Shown here piece after piece: positions 48,936-61,860 of a stretch of DNA of 64,000 nucleotides (positions are counted from its first letter, which is position 1; every line of letters begins with the position of its first letter). Source of the stretch: Casuarius casuarius (Eukaryota > Chordata > Aves > Casuariiformes > Casuariidae); assembly GCA_003342895.1 (NCBI GenBank), contig PTFA01000494.1:37982-101981 (forward strand), written 5' to 3'. The position numbers and the translations under genes were made by a program. Under the pieces are notes generated by a model. The model searched no databases, was not told the origin of the DNA, and worked only from the letters and a program-made list of their open reading frames with translations.

Positions 48936-51527
48936 AAGAAAAACTCTTCTGAATAGCTACATGCTCGCCTCTGGCAACTATTTCCTCACACAGCCATAAA
49001 TGGAGTACATAAACCCAAGTTCCTTTGGCCAGGTTGATTCTGGGGGCAGGCACACAGTCCTGCCTACCTGCAATTCAATTCCTCTAAATTAAGTTTTTAA
49101 AAGGGAATACTTTGAAGTCTGTTTTTAAAATAATTCAGCAGGCAAGATAACTGACCAGTAAATTGCACCCCATGCAAACACCCTTTGCCCACACAACTAT
49201 TGAAATCCCAGTTCCAGAAACAGAATTGTGTGTGATCTCAGTGAGGATTCAAGAAGTGGCTTGCCAGTCAAAGATTGTCCCTTTGCATAGTATCACAGTA
49301 AAGTACAATGAAATTGCATTGGAATGTTATTTCTGAAAGAACATGACACAATGCCAACATGACACAGAGGTCACAGCCTTTACACANATATTTTAGTCCT
49401 TTTCCAACTTTGGTGAATTACGTCAGAGGATGGTGCTACGTATTTTCCGCGGGCTCTGCTCGGTGACGTTTCTAGCTCCGTTTCCTGGCTGTAACAGATT
49501 TTCCAACCCAATAAGCTACTTAAGAAATAACTCTGCATATCAAATCTTCTTGCTTAAATTTTGTTTACCCCTTCAAATCTCTTCACAAGACAGTTCTTGT
49601 TGCCATATGTATAAGAAATCTGAAGGAAAGAGACTTCCACTTCATCCAGATAGAAAGGATTTTCCCTTTTTCCTCTTGCCCCACTCCCTTATATTTGAAC
49701 GCAGACATCTATTTTTTCTTCACCTCCTCTCCTGTATTTTCAGACGTGATCTTGTACTTGCAGCAGAAATAAGTTACTGAAGTAACAACATGCACGGACA
49801 CATTAATCCTGGTTTATCTTGGTCCAAGCTGACAAGGGCAAAGCCAGAACGTGGGCTTCCTGGCACAGAGGACTGCCCCCGAGGAGAGATGGGGTGGTAC
49901 AGTCAACAACATGCTGCGTATGAATCAGCAGTGCTGCACAACTGCAAGACTGGCAAATGCTACAGCTCACTGGGCTGCAGTGAGAGAAGTATCATGTTAG
50001 GCAAGAGAGAGAATTTGTCTGCTGCGCTTAACATTGCTCAGGACTCATTTGGAGTAGCGCAAGCAGTTATGAATAATTTGGCAGGAGTTCAGAGAAGATC
50101 AAAAGTTGTAAGAAGGTAAGAGAAATACAGTTATGAGTCAACATTTCAAAAGCAGGACATGCCCAGTCTGGACTGCTCAGATGCTTTGCTTATTTATTCT
50201 TCCCATTTTGATATGGTAGCAATCATAACAGCGACATCAATTAAGGGAGTTAAGCACAAAACAAACTGAAAAAAACCAGATGGGGACCGACTAATCCAAT
50301 TAGACTGATGCTCACTAAACACAGGTTCTATGCAGGTAGTGTTCTCAGAAAATTGAGACCCAGGTCCCACAGCTGGATTTGCTGTCATGAAAACCAGCAT
50401 CTAGGCTGAGCTCTAACACAGCACCCTCCCACTGTGGTAGAGATACAACTAGTGACTCNAACTGCAAATGTATTTTCCAGCTTTCACATTCAGATGAATG
50501 CTTTACTTCAGAACCAATTGCATTTTAGGAGAGAAAAGATTCTTGTACCTATTAGACCCTAGAAAACTCTGGGCCAATGTATGCAGACAAAATTACAGTT
50601 CAAGCTAATTGTAACAAGGCTCCTGGGCTTTCAGACCAATTCCAGAAAAAGCAGGTTGAAATGCAAATGCCAACTGCTGAAGAAGCAGGAGTAACTCCCA
50701 AAATCTCAATACTGACATAGAATGGGAAGGTATTTTTCAAGATAGCTTGGGTTACTTTTTTTGATGATGAGTAGCTGAACCCATAAGCTTTGTATTAGCA
50801 TATTCATACTATCCAGTCTTCCTCNGAAATACAGGGATTAGAAGTTATAAAGAATGAAAACAAGCTTAGTATTTCATGTCATCATATCACTTAAGGAAAT
50901 GAGGCTTTAGAAAAATCACCAAACTTGGGAACACAATTTATTCATTGTGAGAGCTGCTAATTCTATGCATTTTCTGCTGTGGACTAACTTCGGTTGTGTG
51001 GTTGAAAATCTCTCTACACATAACACAATCCACTCCTCTCCTCCTGTTCTAAAGTTTCCACCATTTTTGTCTTACCTACAAGGAATATGGGTGACACTAA
51101 AGCAGGTTTTATGGATATACATTTCTAAGTTCAAAGAAAAGTCGTCTACGACTCTACTCACAAGAAAGCAGGTCCATTCTCATCTAGCTGCAGATCTACT
51201 GTGAGCTTTAGACCGAAGCTTGACAAGACTGTAAACTAGTAATATTACTAGCCTCTTCCTCCTTTTAACGGCAAACCTCTTACCTTTCATCCTTCTAACT
51301 CCCCAACCATTCATACCCTTATTTCCCTCATTACATTGCGGACAATTCTAGCACTGAATTTACAAACATCTAGCATGTAAGACCTGAAGATTTTTCACTC
51401 GATACAAGCCCAGTCAGTAGTACTGTACAGAAACATTTAGCTAGTCCTTTCTGAAGGTAATCATCAACTGAGCTTTGAATTTAGCACCTCCAAGAAGAGC
51501 CGAGAATATGNATCCATTTCACACTTT

Positions 51528-51543
51528 TGCTGCTGCTGCTGCT
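51528..51543. repeat. Short CTG trinucleotide repeat (5 copies)
   Basis: Five CTG/TGC units in non-coding sequence. About 200 bp further, at 51,748-51,775, lies an ACTCTT/ACTCTTAC tandem pattern. Neither is in a recognised gene. Confidence 0.85.
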
Positions 51544-54500
51544 CTTTGTTTGAAAATACGTTTTATCTCCATTAGAAAATATCTACTGGTGCTGTACTAC
51601 NCATAGGAGATAACCTGATAATTCATATTTCAAGTGAGTACATATATACAGCNGATGCTGCATTTGCATTAATTATTATACAGTTACATACTGGGTCTAT
51701 CCTGACCCCACACAGCATTGCTTGTGCTAAGTGCCACAGGCAAACTCTTACTCTTACAACTCTTACTCTTATCCAGTAATCTTGTACTGGTGAGAGCACA
51801 GAGGTACTGCCAGTAAAAGAGTCAAATGACATTGAATTATAAGCATTAAGGCAGAACATTCTATTTTCTTTCAGCAAGTGACTGTCTGGACAGTTCTCTG
51901 CTAGAGTAACAGGAAACGATCAGCTTAACTAGCTCATATCTAGCTGCTGTAACTCCACAGGAACTATCAAGAAGAATTGAGAGGAAATGACTGATAGCAG
52001 TTCTTCTTTTATTTTAATATTTGCTGATGTGTAAATATATAAACCTTACCCTATGGNCTGTAGCACTTCACTGCATAAAGCAGGAAGACATCAGGTTTCA
52101 TTTAAGTCCCATGTTTATTCATATGGAACCTTAACTAGGACCATAATAAAAAACAGATTATAAACCATTTAAGAGCTATTAATGCTTGCCAAAACTAACC
52201 TGTGGNTTTAAACAAGGGGAAGGTCAAAGTAAATGAAAAGTAGCACTTAACTCACTGTAGAGAAGGCATGTTAAACAGAGTGCATAATATGTATTTGGCA
52301 TTTCAGAAAGCACTTGAAAAAATCCCATACACAAAGAATATTCTTGATACAGATGGATGAAAGGATTTAGAGCTTGAAGTCAAATGTGTCATCAATTCAA
52401 AACCAAGGCATTATGCTGGCAATATTAGCACACCTNTTTAACTTTGTACATAGAACTCTTACTGAAATCATTGAGACACCCACACTAGTGAAAGCATTTG
52501 CAGAATTAGCTACCAGAGCTTTCAGCTGCTTCTGGTTTTCAAAAAATTATTTCAAGTTCAATTTACAACGTAAACAGTTAGATGAGGGGGCTCAGTCTGG
52601 CAGATCACAAACATGGCCTTGGCTTCAAGCTTGAAATTAAGCAGATGCTTCAGTGATTTGACAAAGGAGGACTCAAGCACACTCTTAAATGTGCAAATAG
52701 AGTGGTGTAACAGTGCAATTGTAGTTGTGTGGGGGGATTAAGAGATGTGCGAGCACTCAGAATACTTTACCGGTGAGCAGACAGCACTTCCTGTAATTAA
52801 GATGCAGCATTTTTTGTAATAAGACTTTTTAGGTTTTGCTCTTAACAGCTTCGTCAAAACGTGAACAATTTGAGCTAAAATCGTCAATGGCAGATGCCCA
52901 ACTACAGGCCGATTGCAAATTTCAGCTAAGATGGTTTATCCTCTCCTGAAAAGACAGTGGATAAAAATCCATTATCTCGCTTTTGTTCCTGTGTTTATTA
53001 CAGTTTTTTTTATTTACTACTGTTACCATTTGAAGGAAGATNATCTGTCACAAAGCCTTGGACAGAAACTTTAAGTTTGGAAGAACACATTCACTGTAGT
53101 TTGCCTTTAACATTTCTNTGCAAGTACTGACCAATTTCAGACAAACTATTCATTTTTGAAAGCCCTCTGCCTGCTCTACAAGCATGTAGGAGTATTTGGC
53201 AGNAGAATTCCTTAGAACTTTCTCAGGACTGACAATGATCCAGTTCCAGGCTTCAGGGGTTGAGCTGGACTTTCCCTGAAATAACCATCTTAAGCCTCTG
53301 TAGCACTGGGTGTCAGGGCTGAGAAGACTGAGATGGTGGTCTTGTGCTGTCAGTGCTCTCCATGCTAGCACCAAGACAATGTGGAAGAGGAGAAAAAGAT
53401 CAGCTGACATGTGAAGGGATCAAACGCTACNTGTTGGGCAGAAACCAAACGGCACAAGGAAATTGAGTTTTGGAATAATATAGTTAAGGAGCGATCTCAC
53501 AGAAAAAAATAGAGGTGTAGCTATTTTTTCTCTAGTCTGTCTCTAACAGATCTCAATGCTCTTTGAAAAGGAGGTAACCTATTCAAATGAATCAAATTCT
53601 GTATTATCTGGCAGGCAAATGAGCAGCGCATGTACCTCCTGAAGTCCAGCCCCTANGCTGATACTTCAGAGGCTACAAAGCCACTGGAATAAAGTAAAAG
53701 GGATCCAATTCAGGNTTTTTTTCACCTTAGAGCTTGGCACAGTACTTCTGTCATTTAAGTTGGTCACAATCTATGCCTAACAACAAAGATCAATTCTTGA
53801 AAACCATTCACCTTTGAGCCTAACTGCTGCCCTGGGTGGGGACCAGAGGGGAAAGAGCAACATCCTTGAATAGTGTTTTCTCTACCAAATGACAAAGAAA
53901 GCATATCTGAGCTATGGCTCATGTATCCTGAGGCTTTCTCATGTGAGGCATCACATAGTCCTGCTCTCTTTCCTGTGAAACCTCTGTGTGAGGCAAGCAG
54001 CGAAGATGACAACATCGAATGGCTTGTCACAACACAATTCCAGCCTAAGGAGAACAACCAGCTTCACACTCTCTTTCATCGTATCTAACTATTGATCATC
54101 TTGACCTTTCCCCAGGACTGGCCAGCGCAAGAGTGAGGCATCTGTGAATAAAACCAGATAAGGCTGAAATTATGTGGGAGAAGAAACTTCAGCTCTCAAG
54201 GACAAGCAGCAACTCCTTCATTTACGACAGTTTATAAACCGCTTCTTGAAAGTCTTACTGAATCCTTNCATGTTAATGCAGTGTGGAACCACTCACCAGG
54301 ATTTGACCTATCTTAATATATTCATATATTAATATAAATTATATACACGTAGATGTATGCAACGAGCAAATGGCCCCTCTGTGCCCTTCCATGTGAACAT
54401 AACTGACAGAACTGTTAGAGATGCTTTACNAAGTTCAAAATAATCAAAACAAGTACAGCTCAGTGCATAAGTTTCACTCGTTTCTGATGACCCTTACACA

Positions 54501-55486
54501 CAGGCAGATGAAGTGAGTAACGCTGACATCAATTCAGTATGGCTTAATCACAGTTTTTATCTTTAAGAGGAAAAGTTCTTTATTCATTACAAACACTTGC
54601 ATTCTTGATGGCCTCTACTTGACTGAACCTAAATGAATAAACTCTATAGAGTAGGATAATTAAATTCCCTATTTATTTATATAAAATGACCCCAAAGTGT
54701 CTGATTAATAAAGCCTTAAAACTGCCTGCAAATTTGACAAATATTCAGCCTTGTCTTAAAGATGCAAAAGCTGAGGCATTTCCAAAGGTGCAATATGTAG
54801 CAACTGAACATCTAAAACCAAGAATAGAACCGAATCCTGATTCACGAGTCGCCTTTGGCTGCCAGAACCTATTGTANTGGGAGTTACTCCTCATTGTAAA
54901 ACAGGCTGCTCAGAATAAATAAAATACCTTGCACAAGTATTTTTTTTAACTTGTGGACAAAAGCTCCTGTTTAAGACCTTGTCCGATAGTATACGCGTGA
55001 AGTGGAAACACAGAGGAAACTGGAATACTGCTGAACGTGAGCTGACTTCTGCTGTTGCTGGATAACTGCAGATGGTTCGGACTGTGTCAATGCCATGTGC
55101 CTTAAGCTTTATCCCCCCACCCCACCCCTCCTTTAGTAGTATTCCAAAACTGGATGTTGGGATCCTTATTTCTGTTTAGTTACTGATTTATGGTTGCTAT
55201 TGCTGGAGGCTTTCCCCCCACCCCCAGCATAAAGAAACATTTACAACCCCACCTTCTCTTACCTCCTCCCCCTTTCTTCTTTCAGCCTGACATCCTCTCA
55301 AATGCTACCTGACAGACTGCAGCAATCGCCCTGTGAATGGTAAGTAATTTCCTTATNGACAGCCTCCCATTTACTCCAACATCTGCCAGCACTCCCTGAC
55401 ACTTGAATAAGCATTAAGACATTAACAGTCTGGCACAGGTTTAAGGGTTTGAATAATAATGTTCTGTAGGCCCACTACATGGGTGC

Positions 55487-55501
55487 NCACACACACACAC
55501 A
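55487..55501. repeat. CA dinucleotide microsatellite
   Basis: About seven CA units adjoining an N at 55,488, in upstream intergenic sequence. Confidence 0.8.
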
Positions 55502-58500
55502 GGCAGCCAAAAAGACCCTTGTTCACTAAACTTTGCCATCCTTGCGGCTGGAAACGGCTGCAGTAGGGGTTATGGCAGCAACAGATTATCTGCTTGGATG
55601 AACTGCCATCTTTTGTCATTCCAGACAACGAGGCCTGATCCCTAACCAGTAAAGCACTGAGTGTCTTCCCATTTACTGCAATAGGACTGGGTTCTGGGCT
55701 ATGACGAACAGACTCTCTGGTTTTGCAAATAACAGGGAAGAGCAAACAGAAACAAAGGAAGTTTTCAGAAAAGAAACAAATAAACCTTCTCCTCCCAAAG
55801 CCAAAACCAACCCCTTTTTCTGAGTTATGTAACATCCATAAACCCTTCCTGAACTGCAACAGGAAAGCTTTATTGCACTATGGATATCATGAGGACAAAA
55901 TATTCCCAATTTTATTAGATTATCAAAACGAGAAAGTCATCCAGTCATGTTTGATTAAAGTAATGGCTTNTACTAACACATGGTTTATTTCTCTCATGTG
56001 TGTGCTTAGCATGTAGCTGCTCTGGGAGTCTGATATGATGGATGATATATTAGCTTAAAAGATAGTCTCTTCTGTTGCTTCCCACCATACCGGCCACGTC
56101 AGACTACTTCATAGGAGAAATTCATCCTTTTAACCTGCAGCAGTAATGGCTCTTTGACAAACCTCAAAGCAACAGTTAGTAAAGAGGCTTCTGTACCAGA
56201 TGACTTGCAGGAAACCTGGTACGCATCCCCAGATGTTTTAGAGGGCACTGTCACGTTTGTTAAAGTCTTTGGATAGAGTTCAATCATCTCTACCCACAAC
56301 CAGTGCGCAAAGGATTCAAAGGCTTCCCAAACCACAACTTTTGTTTTTAAGTACGGATAAAACATGCACATGCATTTCTCTGTGCTTGCTGTTCTGTGAA
56401 GGCAGCTGGGATATTTTCCCCCGTTATGTACTGCAAGATAGGCTTACAGTTCAGCAGAAAAGACAGGGTAAANGAAGAGAAGTCCTGAAACCTAAGAAAA
56501 GAGTGCTTTCAATACATTTAAGGTGATAACTTAATTGCAGCCCAATGAGAAAAAAAGATTATGTCTGAAAATAGTTTAATGGCCTATATGAACAGATTCT
56601 GGAGACCTGTCTGGTTCCAGGGAAGGCATCCACACTTTCAAAACTGTCATCACTGTATCCACCAGCTGCATGGGGAAGAGCTTTCCTACTCTGCAAGTAT
56701 TTTACTTGCAGAAATACTGAGAACCCATCCCAAACCAGAATGCAAATTCAAAGTCGCACCCAAAAAGTGAATGTTCATGAACAATCCCAGACATATTTCA
56801 TATTGAAATTTTCATTTACATTGTTTTAAAAAGCTTACTTTCAATTTCAAACTTTTATATTATTTTAAACCTTATTCAGTATAAATTAACCAATATGTGA
56901 AAACAAAGGTTGGCTTCAATAAAAGGCCAAAAATTCTTACATTTAGAAATACCTAAGCAGATATTTGAACAATTCCAAATCTTCTTCCTTCGTTGTTTTT
57001 TTTTCTGAGAGGAGGTTTTTAGGCTGTTTTTGCAAAAACTGCCTTTTTTTGCCTAACAGCTTTGTTTTTTGTGAGTTTGTCTGGTCAAGAGGGAAAAAAT
57101 GTCACTGGAAAATTTCCTACCCTCTCCACTTAATTGAAAGGTTGCCTGCTGAGTACCCAGCTGTACCCTTCCAGCTTCCAGTGGAGAGGAGCATTACAAA
57201 CCTCCACACAGAGTAAACCGTCTTGGAGGTCCCTCCCACGTGCACACCCACACAATGGAGCAGCTTCTACACCCAAAGCAAGAAAAACATCTAGCTGTTA
57301 GCCTTCAGCCCCTTTTTTAGCGCGATGTACATCTCCCAGAACGTTTGGAACAAACGTTCCTGAGTTCACAGACTGCAGGAGATACCAGCCACCACCCAGG
57401 ATATACAAGGCAAAAAAACAAACCACACCAAAATACTCCCCAGCTACAGGTACCAGCCCTAGCTGTGCATCTGTGTAGTTAGGTATGCATCTCTTCCCAC
57501 ACAAATCTAAGACTTTCCTTTCCTGGAAAATTGGTGGGGTAGAAGGGAGAGTAGCTGCTACTATTGTCTTTTCTCCTGTTGTTTTCTGCATCTGCAAAGA
57601 CTTGCCATTTATTCAGTATTTTTAATGGGCAGAAAATGAACGCCACATCACCACAAATGAAACAGCATAGGATTAGTAGCTTACACTGACATCATTTGAC
57701 TTTTCACTGTTTCATTCTATTAAGCAAGTAACACTTGTTTAAAAAGGGTTTTAAATGTTACTTTATCCAACAGAAATCCCTTCAAAACAGCCAGTCTTGT
57801 AATGGAATAAATAGTGCATGCTTAAATACTTGTCTAAATATGGTTTTGCAGACATATATTTACACTCTAATAGGGCGCAAATCGTCTGCCATGTCAGTTC
57901 ACTAGCTTTCAATGGCAGTTTGCCTTTTCTTTTTCTTTTTTCGCCTCTTAGAGTATAATAAAAACAAAAGGCACTCTGCCAGAAACAAAGATTCAGATTC
58001 TGCAAACTGTTACGCACACACTCGACATTAATAGGAGCTGACCTAAGAGAGACAGTCTCTTTAAACATTTACACACTTCAGACTGAGCACATTGAGTACA
58101 GGTATGTGGGACAGAGACCTAAAGGAAGGACATTTACACTGAAGAGTATAATTTCTCCCTTATATTTACAACAGTGTCCAAATATTATTGTCTTATTGTT
58201 GTCATATACTTAGGACAGCTGTACTACTTTATCAGAGCATGACCGCAACCACGTAAGATGTTTCTCATCACCTCTTGCTATAATGTTGGGATGAACACCA
58301 NTGCGTGAGATGCAGCTAGGAGAGAGGCATCAGGAGACTAATTAAAAAAAGAAAAAGGATAAAAAAAGACAGATAGAGGNTTCCATTCTAATTTTGTTAT
58401 TTTAATGAACTCCCGCCTCTTCCTTGTACCTAAGCAATGACATAGCCAGTGTCAGAATTCAAAAACTCCACAGTAAGTTAAGAGCAAAAGATTATAAAAG

Positions 58501-60294
58501 GATCTGAAAACAAGTTTCTGGAAATAAGCAGTAGCACAATTTCCAGTTTTCTGAGTTACTGGGGAAGGGTCTGTACTCACCTTTCATACTGCAGCAAATA
58601 TAGAAATATCCTGCCTTTTTCAGCAACTCAGTTCAATTAACCAACTTCAAAGATTTTATCACAAATCTTACAGTGATATTTTCCTCCTTTACATCAAAAG
58701 AAATTTTATTAATTAAAAAAAATCTCATCTTTCCTTCTTTGTTTGGTTTTACACCACTTTAATGGCAACAGAGAACAGCTTGTATATATGACCCAAGGCC
58801 AAGGCTAAAAAAACTAGAAGGCAAATAAAAGCAATCCCATTTTTATATTAAGATTTTTCAGTTACTCTCTCAATTGTTTGGGAGAAAAAAGAGGGAGAGA
58901 GGGAGGCTGGACATGTTATCTGTGGCTTTCCTGTATGTCTCACAGCTTACATAGTCCTTGTTTTCAGACACAGGAAAGCATAGATGACAAATACAGAACA
59001 CATCTACTCTGGTTTCTCTTGGATCACGCAGCAAAAAGACTTTGTGAAAATTAAAACAATGATTTCTATTTCACATTTCAATGCGAATAAAGTACTGTCA
59101 CAAAATAATTTTCCACTAGCCTTCAGCTAGAGAATTTCAATAAAACATCATTTTTTACCCATTAGTCAAATAAGTCAGCCAGTATAAATCAGCACTGCTC
59201 TATGTATTTCTGCAAAGTTAGCACAAATTATTGTACTGACTTGGAGTCTGGCTTGTACCTTCCATTCTCCAACACAAGGGAGAATTTGGCTCTCAAAGTA
59301 CAGATTGCTGAGGATAATCTAGGTAAAAAGCATACATCCTACAAAGTTAATAATCATTCTTTGAGGACAGGATTAGTTTAACAGTAGGCTTAGGCACAAC
59401 TCACTATGCCAAAGGAGCAGGTGGCATTATATATAGTCATGCATAAGTTTCTGCCTCTGTTGGCAAACACAAATATTTATTCTGATCAAAGCCAAAATAA
59501 TTTTTGCTTTTGCTGAACAGTCAACACCAGCTCTGATTTCCAAGATCTCCTTCGCTTCCCTNATCTGCTTACCAACAGGGACATATGGGCCTTGTTTCAT
59601 GTTACTTGCTCACACAGATCAGAGGTTACTCTTGTAATCATTCTGACTTCGGCAGTACAAAGCTCTAGGAACCACTTCATAAGAGATTCCTTTTAAATAT
59701 TATGCACTGGGACAAGGAAGGAGGGAGGGCACTTGGATAAGTAAGGGCAGACTGGGCAAAAAAATTGAGCAACAAAAGCAAGAACAAAACTTCAGGCTGC
59801 AGGAGGTAATTAAGGGGGAGTGCAGTTCCTGAGAGAAAAATCAGAGTTCATTATGTACTATTTTCATTAAACCATTTTATTACCATTTAGGCTCTGTACG
59901 GCTGTGCTGTAGTCAAACAGGAAGAATGCTAGCAAGGAACAGTGTAAAATCTATATGCTTGTAAGGCTGCTAAAAGGGTCTTTGGGTCACTCACGTATAA
60001 AGATCCCAAGCCTGTACGGAGTGCCTTCAAAAGCAAAGGCAGGTAGATCACACACCGTTTTTCCAGAGTAAGCGACAGATCGGTGGACTCCAGTTTTAGA
60101 AACATCATAGACCCGCTTCCCCCCTCAAAGCAGGATATGAATCAAAGCTGCTGAAATACAGAATTGGTGGGTGTGTGTCTGTCAGGCAACGTGGATGAAG
60201 GAAGAAAATGTTCTGCAAAACCTTGAGGACAACACTGCCAATAGGTATTGATAGCTCTAAGGAACTGAAAGTNAGGAGCAATGTGTTCTTTCCC

Positions 60295-60370
60295 TGGTTC
60301 TGTCACTGCGGCTGTACATGCATCATTTCCTCTCTGTGCCTCTGCTTCCCTTTATCTGTTTATAGGGTAA
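60295..60370 (+). mobile_element. Possible MIR-like SINE fragment
   Basis: The blocks GGTTCTGTCACTGC and CCTCTCTGTGCCTCTGCTTCC followed by TTTATCTG resemble the 'cctctctgtgcctcagtttcc..catctgta' portion of MIR. Only a short stretch is preserved. Confidence 0.4.
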
Positions 60371-61744
60371 GCTCTTCAGTGCAGAAAGGAAAGCTCAGGT
60401 ATCCGTGGGCTTGGACAATGCAAAAACAGGACAAAAGTGCGGGCAATATGGTTGCAGCCATACCGAATGAGCTGAAAAAACATAGCCTAGAAAATCAGGA
60501 TGACAGCTTCACTTATGAGAGAATATTTGGTTTTCCTGAACAGCAATTACTTGAAATCTTTGGACAAATGCACAACTGTAAGTAATGTACCCTTGACTAA
60601 GCTCTCAACAGAAGCTGAGCCACTGCACTGTGCAGCACCTTACAGCATTGCAAATGCAGATCATCTTGTTCATCGCCTTAGTTTTCATCNAGTAATCAAG
60701 TGCTGTAGGCACTTTACTCTCCTGTGTGTCGCTTAAAAAGATAACGTATCTTTACCTATGCTGATTTCTATGCAACTCCAACATGATTTTCTCAATTTAT
60801 GAACAACTGGAACATTTTAATTTATTCCATTGATTTCCAATATGTTAAAAATGTGTCAATGTTTGGCAAAACTCAGAGTTTTTTCCAGCTGAGTAACACA
60901 TCTGAGGCATTGTCTTCGACATTTCATGCTTGTTCAATCAAGGAAGTTNTTGAAGCCTTCCAATGAAGCCTTCAATTCTATTTAGTTTTAAGGAGCTGGT
61001 CAGCNAAACTCACCTGCTCCTGATCTGATTCTAGCACCTGATCTGATTCNTTGGTTGAAAGTGCAGTTTCCACAAATCAGCACCTCCTAGAGAAGCATTC
61101 GGATTTTGNGGGAGGGGAAAAATATCTAAAAAACCTAATACTGAACCATCCACAGCACANGCCTAGAGAACAGAAACTTCAAGTAAGGCTTTCAGAAGGC
61201 CTCTAAAGCATATAAAAGGCAACTGCAAGTTCCCAGCTGAAGTAAAGGCTCCAGCTCTCCCTGGAGTCCTTGACCTGCCTTTCTGGTACTCCAGCCCTTT
61301 GCGACTTGCCAGCTCTTTTGACACCTAAACAATCTTTAGAGTGAAGGGATATGCCNTGGCCACATCTCTGTAGCAGCAGCTGGAAATTACAGCAAAGAAC
61401 AAATACTTAAACATAAAAAGNTTACTACAGCAAATATAAAGTTATTATGAAAAGAAAGTATCTTGGAAAGTAGTAATATTCCCATCATCCTGTTGTACAG
61501 AATTAAGTTTCTTGAAGGAAACAGCAAAGGAAACTGTTAAACAAAAATGNCTTTCTTTTTTTTCCTCCATCCTGTGTGGCCTAGGCCCTAAGAAAGTCCT
61601 CCAGACCTTTGTACCTACCTGTAAACCATCTGAGATCATGGCCCAATATGCTATATGCTGCCCAAGTACCTGGGCCACACTAGGCCTTACTGGCCACATG
61701 TGACAGTGTAATTCCAAACCACCAAAGCAGAAACAGCAAAAATT

Positions 61745-61860
61745 ACCCCCTTTTTCACTGTGGATGAAGTAAAGCACAAAGACTTGACCAAGATCACAAA
61801 AGTAGTAAACAAACTCAAATCTCATACCAGCAACCCTGCTTTTACATTCACAGACTTTCT
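61745..61860 (-). mobile_element. MIR-like SINE fragment, antisense
   Basis: On the + strand the order CACTGTGGATGAAGTAAAGC, ACAAAGACTTGACCAAGATC, ACAAAAGTAGTAA, CAAACTCAAATCTCA, CCAGCAACCCTGCTT matches the reverse-complement MIR core and flank ('gaggaaactgaggca..cttgcccaaggtcacacagctagtaa..tttgaacccaggca'). Confidence 0.55.
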
